Below, in pieces: positions 1-7,331 of a stretch of DNA of 11,026 nucleotides; within the stretch, counting starts at the first letter, position 1, and each line of letters begins with the position of its first letter. A program made the position numbers and the translations under genes. Under the pieces are notes generated by a model, which ran no database searches, was not told the origin of the DNA, and saw only the letters and a program-made list of their open reading frames with translations. This DNA comes from Actinomycetes bacterium. GTDB taxonomy: Bacteria; Actinomycetota; Thermoleophilia; Solirubrobacterales; Solirubrobacteraceae. The stretch spans positions 1 to 11,026 of the forward strand of contig JAEZDB010000517.1 of the NCBI GenBank assembly GCA_023429855.1, given 5' to 3'.

Positions 1-3000
1 CTCCGATCGTCGGGCCGCGCACGACGATCCGCCGCGTGCCCGTGTCGCCGTCGGCCAGCGTGCCGAGGGTGCACGTGACGACCTGGCCGGCCGCCGTGCA
101 CCCGGCGGGACCGCTCACGAACGTGAGACCAGCCGGCAGCGTGTCGACGATCTGCACGCCAGCCGCATGCGACGGGCCGGCGCTGGCGTAGCCGAGGTCG
201 AAGGCGGTGGTGTCGCCGTTGCCGATCGACGCGTCAGTCACGGTCTTCGTGAGCGAGAGGTCGGCGCGCGCACCGACCGGCACGAGCGCGGTCGCGGTGT
301 TGTTCGGTGCCGTCGCGTCGGGCGTGGCCGACGAGACGGTCACGGTGTTGTCGGCGTTCGTCGTCGTGCCCGGCACGACGCGCGTGTTGATCACGGCCGT
401 CCGCGACGCGCCAACCGCCGTGGCGCCGGTGAAGGTGCAGGTGACGCGGTGCGGGCCAGGGGCGTAGTTGCAGCCGGCAGGCGCCGAGACGAACGTGACC
501 GTGGCCGGGAGCACGTCGGTCAGCACGACGTTCTGCGCGACCGACGGGCCGTGGTTGGTCGCCCCGATCGTGTAGGCCACGGCCTGGCCGGCGGTCGCCG
601 GGTTCGGCGCCGCAGACTTGGTCGCGGCGAGGTCGGCGCTCGGCGTCAAGACGACCGAGCCGTTGTCGGTCGCGGCCGTCGCGGTCTGGTCCGACACGGC
701 CGACGCGGTGTTCGTCAGCGTCGTGCCGGCAGGCGCGGCCGGGTCGGTCGCGAGCGGCACGGTGATCGTCGTCGCGGCGCCGGCAGCGATCGACGTGATC
801 CGCCAGGTCGCGGCGCTCGTCGAGCCGGCCGTCTCGCTGAAGGCGCCCGGCGTGCTGGCCGTCGCCGTGCCCGGCGCGTAGGTCAGCCCCGCGGGGAAGC
901 TGTCGGTGACGACGACGTTGGACGCCGGGACGCTGCCGGTGTTGCGCACGACGATCTGGAACGGCACGGTCGCACCCGAGGCGTAGGCGCCGCTGTCGGG
1001 CGTCTGCGTGACCGTGAGCGCCGGGACGCTGAGGATCGCCTGCGCCGTATTGGCCGCGCCGAGAAAGGCGCCGTTCTCGTCGGCCAGGTGCCCCGCGCTG
1101 TTGCGAACCGACGCCGTCGCGGTGTTCACATGAGGATTCCCCGCGCCGGTGCCCGGCGTCGTTGCGGCCGCGAGGCTCGGACGCGCCTGGTAGCTCAGCA
1201 CGGTCGTCCCGCCCGGCGCGAGCGTGATGCCCGTCGACCAGTTGAGCACGTCGCCGCCGGCGTTCGGCGTGACCACCGGGCTGCTCGCGCCGCCAGGCGC
1301 GAACGTCGCCGAGCCCGCCACGTAGGTCCAGTTCGGCGGCAGCACGTCGTTGATCGACAGCGCCGTGGCCGACTCCGACCCAGAAGAGTTCGTGACCCGC
1401 ACGCGCCACGTGAACGCCTGCCCGACCTGCACGGCCGCCGAGTCCGGGTAGACCGGGCCCGAGCCCGAGCCGGTCGTCTTGTCGACGGTGATCGTGGGCG
1501 AGTCGAAGGTCGCCCGCGTCAGGTCGGTCACCGAGGTGTAGGAGCGGTAGACGAAGCCGTCGGCGGTGCGGGTCGCGAGCGGCACGCCCCAGCCCTGGCT
1601 CACGCGCGCCGTATTGTCGAAGTTGTCGCCGTCCTTGATCGACGTGACCGCCGGGAGCGCCGCGGTATAGGTGATCGTCGCCGTGGCGCCGACGGCGATC
1701 GGGCCCGGGATCGTCCACTTGATGTCGTCGCCGGGGGCGGCCCACGGGTCGGTGACCCAGGTCGTGCTCGTGCCCGCGGTCGTCGTCAGCCCGGTGATCT
1801 CGGCGTTCGGCACGTCGGTCACCTCGATGTCGTACGCCGGGGCGTTGCCGGTGTTGGTCACCGTGACCCGGTACTTCAGGCTGTCGCCGTCGTGCACGAG
1901 CACGGGGCCGTTGCCGTAGGCGCCGGCGTTCACGCCGATCTGCTTGTCGACCGTGAACCCGGGCTCGACGGCCGTCACGGTGCGGGTGGCGGCCGCGGAG
2001 GTGTCGTCGTAGGTGCCTGCGGGGATCGTCCCGGCGCTGAACGCCCCGACCTTGTCGGTCCGGTTCGCCATCACGCGCACCGAGTTGACCGAGGTCTGCG
2101 GGCGCACCACGTTGCTACCGCCCAGGCGGTGTGTGGCCCGCAGGTGCGTGCCGTAGGTCAGCCGGAAGGTGCGGGCGACGGCGGCCTGCGTGGTGAGGTC
2201 GCCGAGGTCCCACGCGAGCGTGATCGTGCCCGTGCCGGCGTTGGCGACCGGGCTGTAGGGCTGGATCGTCGGCGTCGTCGGGCCGGGTGTGCAGCCGGCG
2301 ATGCAGCTCGCCGAGAGGAACCCGTCGAAGTCCATCGAGTCGGGCAGCGTGTCCTTGACGATCGCGTCGTAGTTGATCGTGTTCGCGGGGATGGTCACGT
2401 CGACTGTGTAGGTGGTGCGCTGGCCGATCGTGAGGTTGACGTCGGCAACCGACTTCGTGACCGACGGCGTGAGCACGTTCAGCGTGTTGCTCGCCGTGAC
2501 GGTGTAGCCGTTGGTGCGCGTGCTGGCGATCGTGCGCTCGCCAGCGACCGAGCCCGCGATGCTCGTCGTCGTCGCTGTGGCCGTGTTCGTGAGGTTCTTG
2601 CCACCGACGGCCGGGTCGTTCACCCGCACTCGGTACACGAAGGTCTCCGTGTTGCCCGGGTAGATCGTCGCGCTCGGCGAGAAGGTCAGCGTGCGAGCGG
2701 CCAGGTTCCACACGCCGCCGGCGAGCGTCGACTCGCCGTCGGCGATCGGGTCGCCCGCCGCGTTGAGCGGCGTCATGTCGGACGGGACGACGTCGACAAG
2801 GGTCGTCTCATGCGCGGGGCTCGTCGACCCGGTCGTGTTGGTCACGTTGACCGTGTACTGGATGACCTGGTTGCCGACCACGGGCTGCGTGCCGACGTCG
2901 GCCGACTTGTTGATCGTGAGCGCCGGCTCGACGATCGGCGTGGTGACCACGTTCGACGGGGTCGTCGTGCGCGCGCCGCCGCTGGCGGTGCCCGGCGGCG

Positions 3001-6000
3001 TGTAAAGCAGGTTCGCGCCGTTGGAGAGGTCGACGCCCGTGCGGAAGTTGGTGTTGACGTCGCGCGCGGTCGTGTCGAACGTGAACGTAAACGTCGTGTC
3101 GGTGCCCGTCGGCGCGGTGTAGGAGGCGCCGAGCGACAGCGAGATCGTGGTGCCGGTGATGCCGAGCGTGGCCGGCGGCCCGGCCGTCTGCGTGAGGCTC
3201 GCGGCCACGTACTCCTGGCGGCTGAGGATCACGTCGGTGACCTCGAAGTCGCGCACCGTCACACCGGCGGGCACGGTGGCGCTGACCGTGTAGTGCAGCG
3301 TCTCGCCGATCGTGGCGGTCGCGTTCGAGTTCCAGTCGACGCCGGCGCTCGTCTCCGTGATCGCCGTGTCGCGCGTCTGGGAGATCGTCGGGATCGCACC
3401 GGTGATCGACGCGGAGCTGGTCGGGGAGACGACGTTGGCCGACGGCTCCTGCGCCGGGTCGATGTTGGAGCTCGGGACGTAGACGAAGATGCCGCCCGTG
3501 TTCGTCGGCGTCTGGAAGGCGCGCACGCCCGCGGCGCCGGTCAGCGCCTGCGTCGGCTCGATCGTGGTCGGCACCATCACCGAATAGGTCAGGTCCTTGT
3601 TGGCGAGCTGCGGCACGTCTGGGCCGATCGCCGGCGTGGCGCCCCACTTGATGATGTCGCCGTCGCAGACGCCGCCGTCGGAGATCGGCAGCGCGCTCGC
3701 GGCCACGTCGGCGCAGGTCACGCCGGCCGGGAGGCGGTCCCAGGTCTCCGTGCGCTCGGCGGTCTGGTCGCCGGCGTTCGTGAGACGCACGCGGTAGGTC
3801 ACGATCTGCCCGCCGCGCACGACCTGCGTCGCGACGCCGGCCGAGCCGCCAACGGGCGCGCCGTCGAGCTCGGTCACGCGCTTCTCCGTGGCGACCACCG
3901 GCATCGAGAGGCGGTACGGGGCGTCGTCGCGCAGCGGCGACGTGACGCCGCCGGTCGACTGGATCGTGGTCTTGAAGACGTTGCGGTTGATATCGGCGAG
4001 GGCTGACCCAGCAGGGAGGCCGACGCGCGTGGCGATGCGGTGCTCGAACACCTGCGACGTGCCGACGTAGCCGCCGGGCAGCGTCCACTGCAGGCGGCCG
4101 CCCGGGCCGGGGACAGCCGTGGTCGAATCGAGGGTCGCGGCGCCGACGGTGTCGTTGGCGGTCGCCTCGTCGCCACCGGTCGCGAAGGCCGTGTCGAGCG
4201 TGAGCGACGGCGGCAGGAAGTCCGACACGGTCGCCGCCGAGGTGTTGAGGCTGGCCGGGTAGTCGACCCGCATGAGCCAGCAGATCCGGTCGCCCGGGCG
4301 GTACGACGGGACCGGGCTGCCGTCGGTGTAGCTGGCCGTGGTGCAGTCGTCCGAGGTCGTCGCCACCTTCTTGTCGAGCACGGGGCCGCTCGCGCTGATC
4401 GCATCGCTAGAGGCATCGGCGACAGCCGTCGAGAGCGTGCCGAGGTTGGCGATCTCGTTGCCGGTCGGCGCGCCAGGCGGGCAGGCCACGCCACCAGCGC
4501 AGATCACGCGGGCGTTGGCGGCGACCGCCACGTTGTTCGTGACGGCGTCGCCGGAGAGCAGCGGCGTCGTGTCTTCGAACGCCTCCTGGTAGTGGGCGCG
4601 CGCGCGGGTTGCGAAGGTGATGGTCTGCGTCGCGTTCGGCGGGAGCTCGGCGAGCGCCGGCACCGAGGCGCTGTTCCAGACGACCGAGAACGTGCCGCTG
4701 CTGTTCTCCTGCACCGTCGCGTACGGCACGCTGGGGTCAGGGCCCGTGAAGCAGTCGGCCACGTCGGCCGGGCCCTGCGGCGTCTGCGTGAAGTTCGACG
4801 TCGACGACAGCGGGCAGAGGCCGTCGGGCACCGTGTCGGTGACGACGACGTTCTCGGCGCTGCGGTACTCCGACGTGCGAACCGTGAGGTCCCAGAGGTT
4901 GACGCCGCCCTGGGTCAGGGTCGCGGGCGACTGGGCGGTCTTCTGGATCGCCAGGTCCTCGATCGTGCGCGCCAGGCTGCCGTCGGCCGTCTGGAAGACC
5001 GTGTCGTTCCAGTCGCCCTGAGCGCGCGTGTAGTTCGTGATCGTCGCCTCGTCGGCGGTCTCCGGCCCGGAGTTGTTGTTGAGGTTCGCGGCCTGCAGGC
5101 CGGTGGTGGTCGAGGGCACGCCGCCGGTCCAGGTCGTCGCGTTGGCGCGCAGCGGCACCGCGGCGCGGTACTTCAGCGTGACCGTGCCGCCGGCTGCGAC
5201 GGTGCCGAGCGTCGACCAGCGGACGTGCGTGTAGACGCCGCTCGGTGCCGGACCGGGCGGATCGGTGCTGAGCGTCTCGACGAGGTTTGGCTGGACGCAC
5301 CCCGCGACAGGCGCCACGGGGATCGCGCCGGCGCCCGGGTACTCCTGCGAGGACCCCGAGTTGGTCGGGGCGTTCGTGGTGTGGTCGACGCCGACGTTGC
5401 CGCAACCGCCGATGAACTCCAGACCGGCGGGCAGGTAGTCGTCGACCTGCAGGTGCGTGGTCGGCGCCAGCTGGTTGTTGCGCACCGTGACGGTGTAGAC
5501 GGTCTGATTGGCGTGGACGCCGCGCAGCAGCTCGCCCTCGGGCGCGTTGTCGGAGGTCTTGTCGATCTCGAGCGCGGTGAGGCGGGTGGTGTCGGTCTTG
5601 TTGGCCGAGAACCCCGTGTAGGGGTTGGCGACCGCGCCGTCGGCCAGGCCGCTCGCGGTGAACTGCGGCGGGTAGCGCTCGTCGGTGCCCGCGTACACCG
5701 AGCCGTTGATCGTGAAGATCGACCCGACGACGAACGACAGCGGCGCATGCCTTACCTGGAAGTTCAGCGCGTGCGTGTTGCCGGGGCCGAGGTCGCCGAG
5801 GTTCCTCCACAGCAGCGTGGTCTGGTTGACGGCCGGCTGGTTCGCGATCGCGACCGGCTCGCCGGCGTTGGCCCCCGCGCTCGCCGCCACGTACGAGACG
5901 CCCGACGGCAGCACGACGCGGTACGACAGGTTGTAGCCCGTCACGCCTGGCGGGTTCGTCGTGGTGAGCGACACGTTCGAGTCCTTGCCGAACAGGACGG

Positions 6001-6154
6001 TGTCCTGCGCGTCGACGGCGAGGGAGAGGTTCGGCGTGCCGTCAGCCCGCGCGGCGGCCGGCGCCATGGCGGCGCAGGCGACGACGAGGGCCACCAGCGC
6101 CATGAGGCGAGCGGCCAGCGCGGAGCGGAGCGGGAAGGGGTGGGGATACGGCAT
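1..6154 (-). CDS. Giant secreted DUF11/isopeptide-fold repeat surface protein (C-terminus beyond window)
   Basis: Seen: a single minus-strand frame stays open for at least 2051 codons from the ATG at 6154 to the left edge, so the C-terminus and any wall anchor are not visible. The protein begins with an export signal (residues 1-37), then a beta-rich N-terminal domain (about 38-190). At least twelve repeats follow, with the pattern Leu-x-hydrophobic-x-Lys, then YTVxVxN, then a D-x-LPAG-like loop (for example TDVLPATVTFVS and VDTLPAGLTFVS). Known: such DUF11 / isopeptide-forming D2-like Ig folds build stalks of bacterial surface and fimbrial proteins. Inferred: a long extracellular stalk or adhesin. 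The start at 6154 is preferred because the next Met (residue 18) would remove the basic n-region; no clear Shine-Dalgarno is visible. Codon use is like the neighbours: codons TTA, CTA and TCA are almost absent (one TCA at residue 717). It lies downstream of the importer operon but behind a hairpin, so it probably has its own promoter. No function beyond a surface structure can be assigned. Confidence 0.93.
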   Translation of the reverse strand, partial: MPYPHPFPLRSALAARLMALVALVVACAAMAPAAARADGTPNLSLAVDAQDTVLFGKDSNVSLTTTNPPGVTGYNLSYRVVLPSGVSYVAASAGANAGEPVAIANQPAVNQTTLLWRNLGDLGPGNTHALNFQVRHAPLSFVVGSIFTINGSVYAGTDERYPPQFTASGLADGAVANPYTGFSANKTDTTRLTALEIDKTSDNAPEGELLRGVHANQTVYTVTVRNNQLAPTTHLQVDDYLPAGLEFIGGCGNVGVDHTTNAPTNSGSSQEYPGAGAIPVAPVAGCVQPNLVETLSTDPPGPAPSGVYTHVRWSTLGTVAAGGTVTLKYRAAVPLRANATTWTGGVPSTTTGLQAANLNNNSGPETADEATITNYTRAQGDWNDTVFQTADGSLARTIEDLAIQKTAQSPATLTQGGVNLWDLTVRTSEYRSAENVVVTDTVPDGLCPLSSTSNFTQTPQGPADVADCFTGPDPSVPYATVQENSSGTFSVVWNSASVPALAELPPNATQTITFATRARAHYQEAFEDTTPLLSGDAVTNNVAVAANARVICAGGVACPPGAPTGNEIANLGTLSTAVADASSDAISASGPVLDKKVATTSDDCTTASYTDGSPVPSYRPGDRICWLMRVDYPASLNTSAATVSDFLPPSLTLDTAFATGGDEATANDTVGAATLDSTTAVPGPGGRLQWTLPGGYVGTSQVFEHRIATRVGLPAGSALADINRNVFKTTIQSTGGVTSPLRDDAPYRLSMPVVATEKRVTELDGAPVGGSAGVATQVVRGGQIVTYRVRLTNAGDQTAERTETWDRLPAGVTCADVAASALPISDGGVCDGDIIKWGATPAIGPDVPQLANKDLTYSVMVPTTIEPTQALTGAAGVRAFQTPTNTGGIFVYVPSSNIDPAQEPSANVVSPTSSASITGAIPTISQTRDTAITETSAGVDWNSNATATIGETLHYTVSATVPAGVTVRDFEVTDVILSRQEYVAASLTQTAGPPATLGITGTTISLSLGASYTAPTGTDTTFTFTFDTTARDVNTNFRTGVDLSNGANLLYTPPGTASGGARTTTPSNVVTTPIVEPALTINKSADVGTQPVVGNQVIQYTVNVTNTTGSTSPAHETTLVDVVPSDMTPLNAAGDPIADGESTLAGGVWNLAARTLTFSPSATIYPGNTETFVYRVRVNDPAVGGKNLTNTATATTTSIAGSVAGERTIASTRTNGYTVTASNTLNVLTPSVTKSVADVNLTIGQRTTYTVDVTIPANTINYDAIVKDTLPDSMDFDGFLSASCIAGCTPGPTTPTIQPYSPVANAGTGTITLAWDLGDLTTQAAVARTFRLTYGTHLRATHRLGGSNVVRPQTSVNSVRVMANRTDKVGAFSAGTIPAGTYDDTSAAATRTVTAVEPGFTVDKQIGVNAGAYGNGPVLVHDGDSLKYRVTVTNTGNAPAYDIEVTDVPNAEITGLTTTAGTSTTWVTDPWAAPGDDIKWTIPGPIAVGATATITYTAALPAVTSIKDGDNFDNTARVSQGWGVPLATRTADGFVYRSYTSVTDLTRATFDSPTITVDKTTGSGSGPVYPDSAAVQVGQAFTWRVRVTNSSGSESATALSINDVLPPNWTYVAGSATFAPGGASSPVVTPNAGGDVLNWSTGITLAPGGTTVLSYQARPSLAAATTPGTGAGNPHVNTATASVRNSAGHLADENGAFLGAANTAQAILSVPALTVTQTPDSGAYASGATVPFQIVVRNTGSVPASNVVVTDSFPAGLTYAPGTATASTPGAFSETAGSTSAATWRITSIAAGAATTITVPLATDPAAPAGTTLTNTASAVSDQTATAATDNGSVVLTPSADLAATKSAAPNPATAGQAVAYTIGATNHGPSVAQNVVLTDVLPATVTFVSAPAGCNYAPGPHRVTCTFTGATAVGASRTAVINTRVVPGTTTNADNTVTVSSATPDATAPNNTATALVPVGARADLSLTKTVTDASIGNGDTTAFDLGYASAGPSHAAGVQIVDTLPAGLTFVSGPAGCTAAGQVVTCTLGTLADGDTGTRRIVVRGPTIG
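2..5572 (-). repeat. Array of at least twelve DUF11-like Ig-fold repeats (protein level)
   Basis: The repeats are diverged at DNA level but clear in protein. Their first-strand Lys positions (or the equivalent residue) are 199, 405, 595, 758, 926 (Gln), 1083, 1234, 1404, 1559, 1717 (Gln), 1846 and 1970. Spacing falls from about 206 to about 124 residues along the chain. Each unit has a Lys strand (IDK, LDKK, INK, VDK), a YTVTV/YRVRV strand followed by N, and a D-x-LP turn. The last two units (near 1846 and 1970) are the most canonical DUF11 copies. The array continues past the left edge. Repeat boundaries are my estimates from motif positions. Confidence 0.85.
6044..6154 (-). other. Export signal peptide of the giant surface protein
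   Basis: Residues 1-37 hold Arg10 and Arg16, a hydrophobic core (about 18-30, LMALVALVVACAAM) and an AAARA-DG site that suits signal peptidase I cleavage after Ala37. A Cys at residue 27 preceded by VVA also loosely matches a lipobox, so lipid modification is an alternative. The mature protein then starts with DGTPNLSLAVD. Confidence 0.8.
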
Positions 6155-6237
6155 GGAGAACCCGGAGGGCGGAGCGCTGCCCGTGGGGAGCGCGGATGCC
6201 GCCTGCACTCCAGGGATCGGTGTCTGGTTGATCCACT

Positions 6238-6247
6238 TGAGCGCTCA
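6238..6247. promoter_or_regulatory. Perfect 10-bp palindrome TGAGCGCTCA in the leader region
   Basis: TGAGCGCTCA reads the same on both strands and lies 84-93 bp upstream of the surface-protein ATG, next to a run of six Gs on the minus strand. It could be an operator half-turn or dimeric regulator site. No convincing -10/-35 pair was recognised around it. Function is inference; a 10-bp palindrome can occur by chance in GC-rich DNA. Confidence 0.3.
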
Positions 6248-6292
6248 CCCCCCATAGCTGGCGCATGTTCGGTCGGTCAAACCGGTGCATTA

Positions 6293-6321
6293 GGCACGCT
6301 CGACATTCGGTCGAGCGTGCC
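6293..6321 (-). terminator. Hairpin terminator of the osmoprotectant importer operon
   Basis: A perfect 12-bp inverted repeat, GGCACGCTCGAC and GTCGAGCGTGCC, flanks a 5-nt loop. It starts 17 nt after the TAG stop of the binding-protein gene. In the minus-strand transcript the stem is followed by UAAUGCACC, so the U-tract is poor, as is common in high-GC actinobacteria. It separates the operon from the giant surface-protein gene that follows on the same strand. Confidence 0.75.
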
Positions 6322-6338
6322 CGTTTGCAGGAGCTCGG

Positions 6339-7319
6339 CTACTGCACGAAGCCGAACTCGGTCAGGTAGGACTTCGCCGCGTCGGCCGCCGATTCCTTGT
6401 CGATGTCCTTCTTGGCGTTGAGCTCTTGGATCACGGCGTTGTCGAGCTTCGTGTTCACGAGGTTGATCGTCTTCTCGAAGTCCGGGCCGGCCTTCTCGAT
6501 CACGTCCTGGCGGGCCAGCAGCGTCGAGTTGTAGGGCGGGAACATCTTCTTGTCGTCCTTGAGGAGCACGAAGCCGTCACGCGCGATCTGCGGGTCGGTC
6601 GTGAAGACGATCGAGACGTCGGCCTTGCCGGAGGTCAGCACCTCGTGGCGCAGCGAGATGTCGACGGGCGTGAACTTCTTGAACTTCAGGCCGTACACGT
6701 CTTCCAGGCCCTTGAGGCAGTCGATGCGGCTGCGGCACTCAGGTGAGCCGTAGAGCGTGAAGTCCTGGTCGACGTTCGCGAGGTCGGAGATGTTGACGAG
6801 GCTGTTCTTGGCGGCCGTCTCCTTCGTGACGGCCACCTCGTTGGAGGAGGTGAACGGCGTCGGCTGCAGCGCCGCGATGCCCTCCTTCTCGAAGTTGGTC
6901 TGCACGAGGTTGTACGCCTCGGTCGGGTCCTTGGGAATCTCGTCGCCGGGGACCTCGAAGAACGAGCCGAGCGCGGTGCCGGTGTATTCCGGGTACGCGT
7001 CGATCTCCTGAGCCTGCAGGGCCTTGAGGGCGGCTTTCTCGTCGCCTTGGCCGAAGTCGCGCTTGACGGTGTAGCCGGCGGCCTCGAGCGACTGCGCGTA
7101 GACCTCGCCGAGCACCTGCTGCTCGGTGAAGTTCTTCGAGCCGAGCGTGATCGTGATCGCCGAGTTGGCGTCGTTCTTCGTGATCGCCGTGGTCGACGCG
7201 GCGGGCGTGGACCCGCCGCTCTTCGACGATGTGTCTTTTTCGTCGTCGCCGCAGGCGGCGAGACCGAAGGGCGCGGCCGCGAGAGCGAGCGCCGTGAGGG
7301 TGCGGGCGAAGGTAGCCAT
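6339..7319 (-). CDS. opuCC: Osmoprotectant ABC importer, substrate-binding lipoprotein (OpuAC/ProX-like)
   Basis: Protein of 326 residues, normal for the family. It begins with a lipoprotein signal: hydrophobic stretch 8-20, then LAAC with Cys23 as the lipidated residue, then a Ser/Thr/Gly-rich linker (27-46). The mature domain opens with TITLGSKNFTEQ (56-67), the hallmark of OpuC/OsmF-type quaternary-amine binding proteins. It also has YPEYTGTAL (109-117), SSNEVAV (158-164) and MFPPYNSTLL (259-268), regions that in characterised relatives supply cage tyrosines and pocket residues. Role (known family): captures glycine betaine, choline, carnitine or a related solute outside the membrane and delivers it to the permeases; the exact ligand cannot be read here. 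The ATG at 7319 is chosen because AGGAGG sits 6 nt upstream and the signal peptide starts there; a longer in-frame extension upstream overlaps the permease gene and is spurious. Last gene of the operon, 10 nt after the second permease. The symbol is family-level; osmF/yehZ is equally apt. Confidence 0.93.
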   Translation of the reverse strand: MATFARTLTALALAAAPFGLAACGDDEKDTSSKSGGSTPAASTTAITKNDANSAITITLGSKNFTEQQVLGEVYAQSLEAAGYTVKRDFGQGDEKAALKALQAQEIDAYPEYTGTALGSFFEVPGDEIPKDPTEAYNLVQTNFEKEGIAALQPTPFTSSNEVAVTKETAAKNSLVNISDLANVDQDFTLYGSPECRSRIDCLKGLEDVYGLKFKKFTPVDISLRHEVLTSGKADVSIVFTTDPQIARDGFVLLKDDKKMFPPYNSTLLARQDVIEKAGPDFEKTINLVNTKLDNAVIQELNAKKDIDKESAADAAKSYLTEFGFVQ

Positions 7320-7325
7320 GCGGAG

Positions 7326-7331
7326 CCTCCT
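7326..7331 (-). promoter_or_regulatory. Strong Shine-Dalgarno AGGAGG for the binding-protein gene
   Basis: AGGAGG lies 6 nt before the ATG at 7319 and overlaps the last bases of the upstream permease stop codon (TAG at 7330-7332). It fixes the start. It is the best ribosome site in the operon, in keeping with the usual need for excess binding protein over membrane subunits (the latter is inference). Confidence 0.8.

Noticed and set aside
234..1745. Minus-strand 503-codon frame, and similar ones at 2115-2711, 2808-4088, 3874-4494 and 4737-5810
   Set aside because: They are out of frame with the continuous repeat protein on the same strand and translate to Arg/Asp/His-rich low-complexity sequence, the usual frame-shadow signature in high-GC DNA.
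6042..6290. Small minus-strand frame of 82 codons over the leader of the giant gene
   Set aside because: No ribosome site, Arg/Pro-rich composition and overlap with the signal-peptide coding region in another frame; treated as non-coding leader.
6155..6292. Possible riboswitch (c-di-GMP or c-di-AMP type) in the leader of the giant gene
   Set aside because: The consensus cores of those classes could not be matched by eye; only a palindrome and a G-run are clear.
167..6421. Very long plus-strand open frames (1279 and 793 codons) antisense to the surface-protein gene
   Set aside because: Their translations are almost only Arg, Gly, Val, Ala and Asp with no domain pattern. They are the codon-aligned antisense of the real gene and stay open because the sense strand almost never uses TTA, CTA or TCA; the break at 4004-4006 is simply the TCA codon for Ser717.
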